A stretch of DNA of 64,000 nt from Chloracidobacterium thermophilum B (GTDB taxonomy: Bacteria > Acidobacteriota > Blastocatellia > Chloracidobacteriales > Chloracidobacteriaceae): the NCBI RefSeq assembly GCF_000226295.1, contig NC_016025.1:930001-994000 (forward strand), written 5' to 3'. The translations under genes were made by a program, and so were the position numbers. Under the pieces are notes generated by a model. The model did no database searches. It saw only the letters and a list, made by a program, of their open reading frames with translations, and had not been told where the DNA came from. Shown piece by piece: positions 46,926-54,882 of the stretch. The stretch's first letter is position 1, and each line of letters begins with the position of its first letter.

Positions 46926-48476
46926 ATGCTGACGTTGGCTTGGACCTACCTGACGGGCTACGCCCGCGCCACCGACCCGGCGCGGCGCGACGCCCCGGAG
47001 TGGCCGCCACATCCGGCGCGGGTGTGGCTGGCGCTGGCGGCCGCCTTTTTCGAGACCGGCGAGGACCCCGCCGAAGGTCATGCGCTGGAGTGGCTGCGCA
47101 CGCTGCCTGACCCGCAGGTGTGGCTTCCTCTCCAGGCTGGCGGCCGCCGGCACGTTGTCACCGCCTACGTGCCGGTCAACGACAAGGCCGAAGGCACGGC
47201 CCTGCTGCAATCCGCCCCGCTGGCACGCAGCAAGCAGCCGCGCACATTTCCGGCGGTCTGGGTTGGCGACCGGCCATGCTTCCTGCACTGGCCGGAAGCC
47301 CCGGACAGCGACCGCTACCGACCGGCGCTGACGCAGCTCTGCGCCAGGGTGACGCGCCTCGGACACTCGGCTTCACTGGTGCAGATGTGGGTCGCCGAAA
47401 GACTGCCCACACCGGAGGACAGCTTTGCTGGCTGGCTGCCGACGGAAGAGGCGGACAGCGGGTTGGCTGACCTGCACCTCCGCCGTATCTTCCAGGGACC
47501 TTCACTCGAACGCCTGCGGGAAACGTTTCAGGCTGGCCGGCGTCCGCTGGTCGGTCTGGCCGCCGGGTATCGTGCCGCCACCTTCACACCGCCGCCTATG
47601 ACCAACACAACGGCTTTCGACCGCGACCTTCTGGTGTTGACACAAGTTGACGGCCCGGCACTGCCGGTCACCGCCAGCCTTCAGGTGATGCAGGCGCTCC
47701 GGGACACCCTGATGGCCCACTGCCCGCAGCCGCCGCCGGCATGGGTGAGCGGCCATGACGCCCAGGGCCAACCGCTGGCCGACAGGCGCGGACATCTGGC
47801 GCTGCTCCCTCTGCCTTTCGTGGGCTACGAATATGCTGATGGGCGGTTGCTCGGCGTGGCGCTGGCGTTCCCCACGGAGATTGACCGCCGCGAGCGCGGC
47901 CGCGTCATCAGGCCGCTCTTTGTCAACCAGCAGGGCAAGCCGGCGGATGTCAGTCTCCGGCTCGGCCGGCTGGGCGTCTGGGTGCTGCGCAAGCGTGCCT
48001 GGGACGACACCCGCCTCACGCTCCAGCCTGAAACCTGGACGGCCTTTCCCCGTGGAGCCAAACGCTGGGCCAGCGTGACGCCGGTCGTGCTCGACCGCTT
48101 CCCCAAAGCCAACCGCCTGACCGAGCGCGCCAACTGGGAATACGAAGTCGGCTCCATTCTCTTTGAGGCCTGCCAGTACGCCGGGCTGCCGGAGCCGGTT
48201 GAAATTGACTTCGGCACAACGGCCTGGACTCCGGGTGCTCCCCGCGCCATTGCCAAAGAGCGTCCCGTGCGCGGCGCTTCCCCGCCGGCGCAGGCCAGGC
48301 TGGGCGACGGATTTCCCCCCTACCTGCTCAAAGGCGCACGCGCTGCAAAGCCACAGGTTCATGTCTTCTTGCGTTTTGCCGAGCCGGTCGTTGGCCCGGT
48401 TCTGCTCGGCGCTGGCCGCTTTCTCGGCTACGGCCTGTTCAAACCCCTCGATTTTTTTGTTCCCAAACGGAGCTAG
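46926..48476 (+). CDS. csb2: Type I-G Csb2 (Cas5g-Cas6g fusion) (516 aa)
   Basis: RAMP protein that in type I-G combines the Cas5 role (crRNA 5' end, complex tail) with Cas6 pre-crRNA processing. The N-terminus (MLTLAWTYLTGYARATDP, PPHPARVWLALAAAFFET) is typical of Csb2. The C-terminus ends in a Gly-rich loop (GPVLLGAGRFLGYGLFKPL), the RAMP signature. A catalytic His for Cas6 activity cannot be assigned by eye. Tightly spaced between csb1 and cas3. Confidence 0.9.
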   Translation: MLTLAWTYLTGYARATDPARRDAPEWPPHPARVWLALAAAFFETGEDPAEGHALEWLRTLPDPQVWLPLQAGGRRHVVTAYVPVNDKAEGTALLQSAPLARSKQPRTFPAVWVGDRPCFLHWPEAPDSDRYRPALTQLCARVTRLGHSASLVQMWVAERLPTPEDSFAGWLPTEEADSGLADLHLRRIFQGPSLERLRETFQAGRRPLVGLAAGYRAATFTPPPMTNTTAFDRDLLVLTQVDGPALPVTASLQVMQALRDTLMAHCPQPPPAWVSGHDAQGQPLADRRGHLALLPLPFVGYEYADGRLLGVALAFPTEIDRRERGRVIRPLFVNQQGKPADVSLRLGRLGVWVLRKRAWDDTRLTLQPETWTAFPRGAKRWASVTPVVLDRFPKANRLTERANWEYEVGSILFEACQYAGLPEPVEIDFGTTAWTPGAPRAIAKERPVRGASPPAQARLGDGFPPYLLKGARAAKPQVHVFLRFAEPVVGPVLLGAGRFLGYGLFKPLDFFVPKRS

Positions 48477-48479
48477 CCC

Positions 48480-51400
48480 ATGACGCAGGTTGGTATTGGC
48501 GACTTTGACGCTTTTTTCCGCGAAGCTCACGACTGTGATCCCTACCCGTGGCAGCGGCGACTGGCGGCCGCAGCCGTGGCTGGAGACTGGCCGCCAGTGC
48601 TCGATCTGCCCACCGGCAGCGGCAAAACGGCCGTCATTGACATTGCCGTGTTCGCTCTCGCCTGTCAGGCGGCGCTGGAACCGCCGGCGCGCACGGCCGC
48701 GCGCCGGGTGTTTTTTTGCGTCAACCGGCGCGTCATTGTGGATGCCACTTACGAGCGGGCCCTGCGCCTGGCCGGGAGACTGCTGGAAGCGGAAGCTTCC
48801 CCGACCCGGTGGCCGACGCTGCACAAGGTTGCGGCGGCTTTGCGGCAGCTTTCAACCCTCCGCCCGGAAAGCGCGCCACCGCTCGATGTGCTGGAACTGC
48901 GCGGCGGTCTGTACCGCGACAATCGCTGGGCCCGGTCGGTGACGCAGCCAATGGTGGTCTGCACAACCATTGACCAGTTTGGCTCGCGGCTGCTCTTTCG
49001 CGGCTACGGTGTTTCGGCCCACGCGGCTCCGATTCACGCCAGTCTGGCCGCCTACGACAGCCTGGTGTTTCTCGATGAAGCCCACATCAGCGAACCTTTC
49101 CGGCAAACCCTGTGTGCCGTCCAGGACTACCTTGACCCGCAGCGGTGGGCAGAAGAAGCCATCGGTGTGTCCCCTTTTCGGCCCGTGGCCATGACGGCGA
49201 CGCCGCCCAAAGCCGCCGGCCAGGCGGCCTTCCGGCTGGACCATACCGACCGGCGCACGCCACGCCTGGCTGCCGTTCTGGGTGCTGACAAACTGGTGCA
49301 GCTCAGGGTTGTCTCCGATCTTCCGAAAGACCTTGTTTTTGAAGCCAAGGCGATGGCGGAAACCGGTCAGTTGGCGGTTGGTATCATCGTCAACCGGGTG
49401 GCGACAGCCCGCGCCGTCCACCGGCTGCTCTGCGAAGCCTTTCCCGATGCCCCGGTGGAACTCGTCATCGGCCCGATGCGTCCGGTTGACCGCGATGCCC
49501 AGCAGCGGCGCTTGATGCCACGCATCGGCCCTGACCGGCCTGACCGGAGCGCGCAGCTCAGCTTTGTGGTGGCGACCCAGTGCCTTGAAGTCGGCGCCGA
49601 CTATGACTTTGACGTGCTGCTGACGGAATGCGCCTCACTGGACGCGCTGCGGCAGCGGTTCGGACGGCTCAACCGCCGCGGCCGGCCCATTGCCGCCTCA
49701 GCCGTGGTGTTCATTGAAGTAAAGGCGCTCAATCCCAAAAAGCCCGATCCTGTCTATGGCGACGCCCTGCCCAAAACCTGGGAATGGCTTACCGAGTGGG
49801 GGCAATCCGACGACGTGAATTTTGGCATTGACGCTTTTGACGCTTACCTGAACGGCCAGGGGCTGCCCGTGGAATGTCTGGCGCCTGCCGCCCGGCGCGA
49901 ACCTGCGGTGCTGCTGCCGGCGCATCTGGACTTGCTCTGCCAGACGAGTCCCCGGCCGGCGCTGGAACCCAACGTGGGACAGTTGCTGCACGGCCCGCAG
50001 CCCGGCGAACCGGACGTGCAGGTGTGCTGGCGGGCTGACCTCGATGCTTTTCCGCCGGATGACTGGAGTGAAGTCGTCAGCCTGCTGCCGCCGACGGCAA
50101 CCGAGTGCATGACCGTACCGATGTCGGTAGTGCGCCGGTGGCTGACCGGTGCGGAGGAGACTGGCAAAGACGATGCGGCTGACCTTTTGGAGCTTGGCGG
50201 CGAAACAGCCGGGACGGATGCCAAACCGGAAGCTCCAGATGGAAGCGCCGTCAAGCCTGAGCGCCGTGGCCTGCTGTGGCGCGGTCTGGCGGACAACCGG
50301 CTTTTGACGGCAGTGAGTGACCTGCGTCCGGGCGATACCCTGGTCTTTCCGGTGGCAGCCGGTGGCTGGGAGGTGGTGGGGCATCTGCCGGTGGACGCCT
50401 CGCCAGATGCCGCCGAGGCTGCTTCTGTGACGGCCCGCAACCGCCCTGTCGTACGGCTGCACCCACATCTTTTTGACCGCGAGTGGCCGGCTCTGCAGGA
50501 ACTCTTCGCCCGCCTCGCCGAGCCGGAAACCGTGTTCGGGGTGGAGGACTGGCGCGAAGCGTTGCGCGCTCTGGCGGACGACCTGCAAACCGGAGCGGAA
50601 GACAAGTTGCCTCAGCACTGGCCGGCTGACGCCCTGCGCACGGCGCTGCACCAGTTGGCTGACCCAAAGCTGGGCCTGCTTCGTACGCCTTACCCGGACG
50701 GCCGGGGCTACGTGCTGACCACCCGGAAGCGACTGGCCGGGAGGGCGGACTGGTCGCTGCCGCTGATGGACGAAGGCGAAGATGAGCGTTCCTGGATTGC
50801 CAGCGCCGAGCCGGTGACGCTGGCGGCGCACAGCCGGCATGTCCGGGATGAAATCCAGCGTACGGTACGGGCGCTGCCGCTGAACATTCGGGAGGAAGTG
50901 TTTCTGGCGGCGGCCGAGGCCCACGACTGGGGCAAGGCGGATGAACGCTTCCAGGCGCTTTTGCAGCGTGCTGACCGGACGGAAACCTGGCTGCTGGGGG
51001 CTTCCCCGCTGGGTTTGCTGGCCAAGTCGGACGGCTTGCCATTGACGCCGCTCGAACGGCGGCAGGCGCACGAGCGGGCCGGGCTGCCGGCCGGTTTCCG
51101 GCATGAGATGCTTTCAGTGCAGATGATGGAAACCCTCCTTGGGAGTGTGGGCGTCCCGCCCGCAAAGCCTGGGAACGCGGGCATCCTGCCCGCAGAGCCT
51201 GGGAATGTGGGCGTCCCGCCCGCAGAACGTGAGAGCACAGGACTCCTGCCCGCCGAACTCGATCTCATCCTTTACCTCATTGGCACACACCACGGACGGG
51301 GCCGCCCGCTGGCCCCGGTCGTGGTGGACCTCGAAGCGCCTGACGTTGCCCTCACGGCCGAGCTTTTGGGCCAGTCGTACACCGTGGCGGTATCGCATGC

Positions 51401-51566
51401 CTGGCGTGAAAAAGCGCCGCCGCACCGGCTCGATTCGGGCATTGGCGCGCGTTTCTGGCGGATGCAGCGCCGTTTCGGTTGGTGGGGCGCGGCGTATCTG
51501 GAGACGATTCTGCGTCTGGCCGACCACCAGGCCAGCGCCGATGAAGAAGCCGGTCTTGTGTCCTGA
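48480..51566 (+). CDS. cas3: Type I-G Cas3 helicase-nuclease, helicase-HD order (1028 aa)
   Basis: Degrades target DNA after Cascade recruitment. SF2 helicase motifs come first: LDLPTGSGKTAVIDIAVFA (about 40), LVFLDEAHISEPF (about 196), AMTATPPKA, and QRFGRLNRRGRP (about 390). The HD nuclease is C-terminal, as in I-G: LAAHSRHVRDEIQ (about 781), AEAHDWGKADERFQALL (about 813) and IGTHHGRGRP (about 934). Four 10-residue repeats from a dispersed DNA element interrupt the HD domain at about 888-927. All key motifs remain. Confidence 0.94.
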   Translation: MTQVGIGDFDAFFREAHDCDPYPWQRRLAAAAVAGDWPPVLDLPTGSGKTAVIDIAVFALACQAALEPPARTAARRVFFCVNRRVIVDATYERALRLAGRLLEAEASPTRWPTLHKVAAALRQLSTLRPESAPPLDVLELRGGLYRDNRWARSVTQPMVVCTTIDQFGSRLLFRGYGVSAHAAPIHASLAAYDSLVFLDEAHISEPFRQTLCAVQDYLDPQRWAEEAIGVSPFRPVAMTATPPKAAGQAAFRLDHTDRRTPRLAAVLGADKLVQLRVVSDLPKDLVFEAKAMAETGQLAVGIIVNRVATARAVHRLLCEAFPDAPVELVIGPMRPVDRDAQQRRLMPRIGPDRPDRSAQLSFVVATQCLEVGADYDFDVLLTECASLDALRQRFGRLNRRGRPIAASAVVFIEVKALNPKKPDPVYGDALPKTWEWLTEWGQSDDVNFGIDAFDAYLNGQGLPVECLAPAARREPAVLLPAHLDLLCQTSPRPALEPNVGQLLHGPQPGEPDVQVCWRADLDAFPPDDWSEVVSLLPPTATECMTVPMSVVRRWLTGAEETGKDDAADLLELGGETAGTDAKPEAPDGSAVKPERRGLLWRGLADNRLLTAVSDLRPGDTLVFPVAAGGWEVVGHLPVDASPDAAEAASVTARNRPVVRLHPHLFDREWPALQELFARLAEPETVFGVEDWREALRALADDLQTGAEDKLPQHWPADALRTALHQLADPKLGLLRTPYPDGRGYVLTTRKRLAGRADWSLPLMDEGEDERSWIASAEPVTLAAHSRHVRDEIQRTVRALPLNIREEVFLAAAEAHDWGKADERFQALLQRADRTETWLLGASPLGLLAKSDGLPLTPLERRQAHERAGLPAGFRHEMLSVQMMETLLGSVGVPPAKPGNAGILPAEPGNVGVPPAERESTGLLPAELDLILYLIGTHHGRGRPLAPVVVDLEAPDVALTAELLGQSYTVAVSHAWREKAPPHRLDSGIGARFWRMQRRFGWWGAAYLETILRLADHQASADEEAGLVS
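51141..51260 (+). repeat. Four tandem 30-bp units of the dispersed repeat, in frame in cas3
   Basis: Units at 51141, 51171, 51201 and 51231 are 30 bases each. Unit 2 contains GCGGGCATCCTGCCCGC exactly, as in the noncoding copies at 2466-2490 and 52527-52550. They encode SVGVPPAKP, NAGILPAEP, NVGVPPAER and STGLLPAEL. Confidence 0.93.
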
Positions 51567-51607
51567 CCGGCAGGGAAAACCGCTTCCGACTGACTTGGGA
51601 GAAACCG

Positions 51608-52519
51608 ATGACACCGAATCACCACATTGTGTTGCGCGGATTGGATGGCACAACGCCGCTGGGTTTTCTGGCGGCGCTGGGGCTGGTGAATGCTTTGCGG
51701 GAATGCCTGCCCGACCTGTGTCTGGCGTGGACGACTGACGAGGGCGGGTGGGTAGCCCAACTGGGCAGCTCAGCGCCAATCCGTCAGGCCGACCTGCTGA
51801 ACTGGCTGGATAAAATGCTGGTCAGGTCGCTGGACCAGCATCCGGCGCGGCTTTACGAAGAAGTCAAACAACAGCCGGGGAATGTGTTTTTGCAGGTACG
51901 TCAGGCAGCGGCTGTTGGTCATCGTCGGGAGGCTGATTTTCTGGCCGCGATCGCCAGCAATCTGGCGCCGGCAGAGGCGACGAGCCAGCTTCAGACAACG
52001 CGCCGGGATTATCACGTAGGCAATATCAAGTCCATTTTGGGAAGAACCACGCGCAGTCATCTGGACCGGACGCTGTTCAAGCCGTGGGATTATGCCGACC
52101 CGATGGACAATCAATCCCTACATCTCGACCCTTCGGAGGACCGGCGGCATGCCTATCAGTGGCATAAGCCCTCTGGCGACCCGACCCGCAGGCAGCGGGG
52201 CACGATGTTGGGTGCCAACCGGTTGGCCATTGAGGCGTTTGCGTGGTTCACCGTCTGGCCTGTGGGTGGCGCGCTCAAAACGCTTGGATTCAGCGGGTTT
52301 GGCAGCGGGGAGACGCGGTGGACGTGGCCCATCTGGACGCCCTTTGTTCCCCCTGATCTCATCCCTTCCCTGTTAGCGTTGGCGCCGCTTCAGGACGATC
52401 CCATTGGGGAGAGCGACCGGCGGCGATTGCGTCACATGGGGATTGCGGCGGTGTATCGCGTACGGCGGATTTTAGTAGGCAAGACACCGAACTTCACGCC
52501 GGCGCGCAACATCGCCTGA
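51608..52519 (+). CDS. Small type I-G Cas protein in the Cas8 position (303 aa)
   Basis: The N-terminus VLRGLDGTTPLGFLAALGLV resembles the opening of Csx17/Cas8-type subunits, and a WTTDEGGWVAQLGSS segment follows. The middle has YHVGNIKSILGRTTRSHLDR and the C-terminal part LKTLGFSGFGSGETRWTWPI. At 303 aa it is less than half a normal Csx17. Candidates are Csb3/Cas8u1 or the Cas3-extension family of type I-G loci; I cannot decide. By position it is probably the Cascade subunit for PAM reading or Cas3 recruitment. Confidence 0.72.
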   Translation: MTPNHHIVLRGLDGTTPLGFLAALGLVNALRECLPDLCLAWTTDEGGWVAQLGSSAPIRQADLLNWLDKMLVRSLDQHPARLYEEVKQQPGNVFLQVRQAAAVGHRREADFLAAIASNLAPAEATSQLQTTRRDYHVGNIKSILGRTTRSHLDRTLFKPWDYADPMDNQSLHLDPSEDRRHAYQWHKPSGDPTRRQRGTMLGANRLAIEAFAWFTVWPVGGALKTLGFSGFGSGETRWTWPIWTPFVPPDLIPSLLALAPLQDDPIGESDRRRLRHMGIAAVYRVRRILVGKTPNFTPARNIA

Positions 52520-52526
52520 CCACCCT

Positions 52527-52579
52527 GGGAGCGCGGGCATCCTGCCCGCATATCTCGAAGCCTGGGCGTTTTGCCCGCA
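52527..52579. repeat. Dispersed palindromic repeat between cas genes
   Basis: A unit with GCGGGCATCCTGCCCGC (in 52527-52550) is followed by a degenerate GGGCGTTTTGCCCGCA (52564-52579). It occupies most of the 81-base gap before cas4-cas1. Confidence 0.88.
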
Positions 52580-52600
52580 TAACCTTTTCACGGAAAGCCT

Positions 52601-54346
52601 ATGAAAGACAATCTCCTTGCTACGCCGGACCTCATCCCGGCCAGGATGCTCAATGAGTATGTGTACTGCCCACGTCTGTTTTACCTTGAGTACGTCCAAC
52701 GTGAGTGGGCAGAAAATGTTGATGTTCTGGAAGGACGTTTCGTTCATCGGCGCGTTGATCGGCCGGGCGGGCCGGCGCCGGTGCCGGCCGAAATCACGGC
52801 GGAGAGCAAAATCCATGCGCGTTCGGTGGAGGTTGGCTGCCCGGAGCTTGGCGCTGTGGCGGTGATTGACCTGCTTGAAAGTGACGACGGGCAGGTGGTG
52901 CCGGTGGATTACAAACGGGGTGCCGCGCCGGACCTGCCGGAAGGCGCCTGGGAACCGGAGCGCATTCAGGTTTGTTTGCAGGGGCTTTTGCTGCGCGCCA
53001 ATGGCTACCGCTCTGGTTATGGGATCATCTACTACGCAGCCGATAAAACCCGCGTCCAGGTGGATTTTACACCGGCTCTCGTTGCACGGACAAAGCAGCT
53101 TTTGGCAGCAGCGCGGGCTTTGGCTGTTTCAGGCGCGATACCTCCGCCACTGGTCAACTCTAACAAGTGTCCGCGTTGCTCTTTGGTTGGCATTTGCCTG
53201 CCAGATGAAATCAATTTCCTGCGCGGCGACGACAAGGCCTCGGAAGCCACAGTAGCGACAACGCTACCGTCTGCAACCGAAGCGCCTGGAGGCGTGTTGC
53301 CAGCTCCAACCGGTAGGGAAGTACGGCGTTTGGTACCGGCGCGTGACGACAACAAGGCCGTCTATGTTCAGGGCCAAGGTTATGCGCTGGGCCTCAATGG
53401 CACCGTACTTGAAATCCGCGACAAAGGACAGGCCGTAGACGCGGTGCGGTTGGTTGAAATCAGCCAGGTTAATCTGTTTGGCAATGTACAGATTTCGGCA
53501 CAGGCGCTCCGGGCTTTGGTGAACCGGGAGGTTCCTGTTTTGCACTTGAGCTACGGTGGCTGGTTACAGGCCGTTACAACAGCTCCGCCGCACAAAAACA
53601 TTGAATTACGTCGGCAGCAGTTTCAGGCAGCCGGCGATCCGGATTTTTGTCTTAGGCTGGCAAAGGCTTTCGTGAGTGGAAAAATCCGTAACAGCCGTCT
53701 TCTTTTGCGGCGAAATGGACGTCGACTTGATCCGGAAGTGTTATCCCAGTTGGCAGCATTACGTAATGCTGTTGAGAGGTGCGAAGAACTATCTTCGCTT
53801 TTGGGAATTGAAGGCAACGCAGCACGTGAGTATTTCCGTCATTTCTCGGCAATGTTTAAGCCAGAGAACGAGCCGCCATTTGATTTTACCGGGCGCAACC
53901 GGCGTCCGCCCAAGGACCCGGTCAATGCCTTGCTTTCCTTTGCGTACAGCCTTTTGGTCAAGGAAATGATGGTGGCGGTCATTGGCGTTGGCTTTGACCC
54001 TCACCTTGGTTTTTACCACCAGCCGCGCTATGGAAGACCGGCTTTGGCTCTTGACCTGATGGAGGAGTTTCGCCCTTTGGTAGCGGATTCGGTAGTCATC
54101 ACGGTTATCAACAATGGTGAAATCGGGCCTTCGGATTTCATCCAGCGGGGCGAAGCAGTGGCATTGACACCGCGTGGTAGAAAGACCTTCATCGAGGCTT
54201 TTGAGCGTCGGCTTGATCAGTTGGTCATGCATCCGGTTTTCAATTATCAGGTCAGCTATCGCCGGATTTTTGAAATTCAGGCGCGACTTCTGGCGCGTAC
54301 GCTGATGGGTGAAATCCCACGCTACATTCCCTTTGTCACTCGCTGA
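52601..54346 (+). CDS. cas4-cas1: Cas4-Cas1 fusion, spacer acquisition (581 aa)
   Basis: Residues 1 to about 205 are Cas4: MLNEYVYCPRLFYLEYVQ with the first cluster Cys, a RecB-type active site (LLESDDGQVVPVDYKRG), and the C-terminal cluster NKCPRCSLVGICL (4Fe-4S). Residues about 245-581 are Cas1, with GIEGNAAREYFRHF (Glu), GVGFDPHLGFYHQ (His) and ALDLMEEFRPLVAD (Asp). The fusion is a hallmark of type I-G and couples PAM trimming to integration. The Cas1 half looks more A/T-rich than the genes upstream. Confidence 0.95.
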   Translation: MKDNLLATPDLIPARMLNEYVYCPRLFYLEYVQREWAENVDVLEGRFVHRRVDRPGGPAPVPAEITAESKIHARSVEVGCPELGAVAVIDLLESDDGQVVPVDYKRGAAPDLPEGAWEPERIQVCLQGLLLRANGYRSGYGIIYYAADKTRVQVDFTPALVARTKQLLAAARALAVSGAIPPPLVNSNKCPRCSLVGICLPDEINFLRGDDKASEATVATTLPSATEAPGGVLPAPTGREVRRLVPARDDNKAVYVQGQGYALGLNGTVLEIRDKGQAVDAVRLVEISQVNLFGNVQISAQALRALVNREVPVLHLSYGGWLQAVTTAPPHKNIELRRQQFQAAGDPDFCLRLAKAFVSGKIRNSRLLLRRNGRRLDPEVLSQLAALRNAVERCEELSSLLGIEGNAAREYFRHFSAMFKPENEPPFDFTGRNRRPPKDPVNALLSFAYSLLVKEMMVAVIGVGFDPHLGFYHQPRYGRPALALDLMEEFRPLVADSVVITVINNGEIGPSDFIQRGEAVALTPRGRKTFIEAFERRLDQLVMHPVFNYQVSYRRIFEIQARLLARTLMGEIPRYIPFVTR

Positions 54347-54373
54347 CGGGTGGAAAAACCAGGAGAGGGTTCG

Positions 54374-54670
54374 ATGCGGAGTCGGTACATTGTTTGCTAT
54401 GACATTGCCAATCCGAAGCGGTGGCGTCAGGTCTATCGGATTATGCGTGGATTTGGCGATCCCTTGCAGTATTCGGTTTTTCGGTGTGATTTGTCGGCGA
54501 CGGAGCGTGTTCTGTTGCTGATGGCGGTGACCGAAGTAATCAACCAGCGTGAGGATCGGATTATGCTGGTGGATGTTGGTCCGGTGGACGGGCGTGGCCG
54601 GACTTGCATCGAGGCGCTTGGGAAGCCTTTGGAAGTGGCGCCGACGGAGCGCATCACGGTTGTTGTATAG
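54374..54670 (+). CDS. cas2: Cas2 endoribonuclease-fold protein (98 aa)
   Basis: Forms the Cas1-Cas2 integrase. The N-terminus YIVCYDIANPKRWRQVYRIM has the conserved Asp; QYSVFRCDLSATERVLLL and a C-terminal beta strand complete the ferredoxin fold. ATG 54374 has a strong AGGAGAGGG five bases upstream. Only 27 bases separate it from cas4-cas1. It is the last cas gene before the array. Confidence 0.95.
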   Translation: MRSRYIVCYDIANPKRWRQVYRIMRGFGDPLQYSVFRCDLSATERVLLLMAVTEVINQREDRIMLVDVGPVDGRGRTCIEALGKPLEVAPTERITVVV

Positions 54671-54882
54671 CGTTCATTGGCTTAGAGTGGTGACGTGTGG
54701 GGTCTGTGCGAGAGGCGGGGTGGTGCCGTGTGGTGCGGGAGCCGCTCGCAGGACTTAGGGGCTTATGTGGCTTGAGTTTACAAAAACAGGGTTGACGCGA
54801 TCCGGGTTTTGCGGGTACAAACTCTCCGCCGCTCGCAAGATACCCTGCAGGTCTTTGAAAGCAAGGGACTTGTGAGAGTGCG
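54671..54882 (+). promoter_or_regulatory. CRISPR leader with candidate promoter
   Basis: This 212-base gene-free region lies between cas2 and the first repeat. TTGACG (54792-54797), an 18-base spacer and TACAAA (54816-54821) form a plausible promoter that would start transcription about 55 bases before repeat 1. The repeats decay at the opposite end, which supports this side as the leader. Confidence 0.65.
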
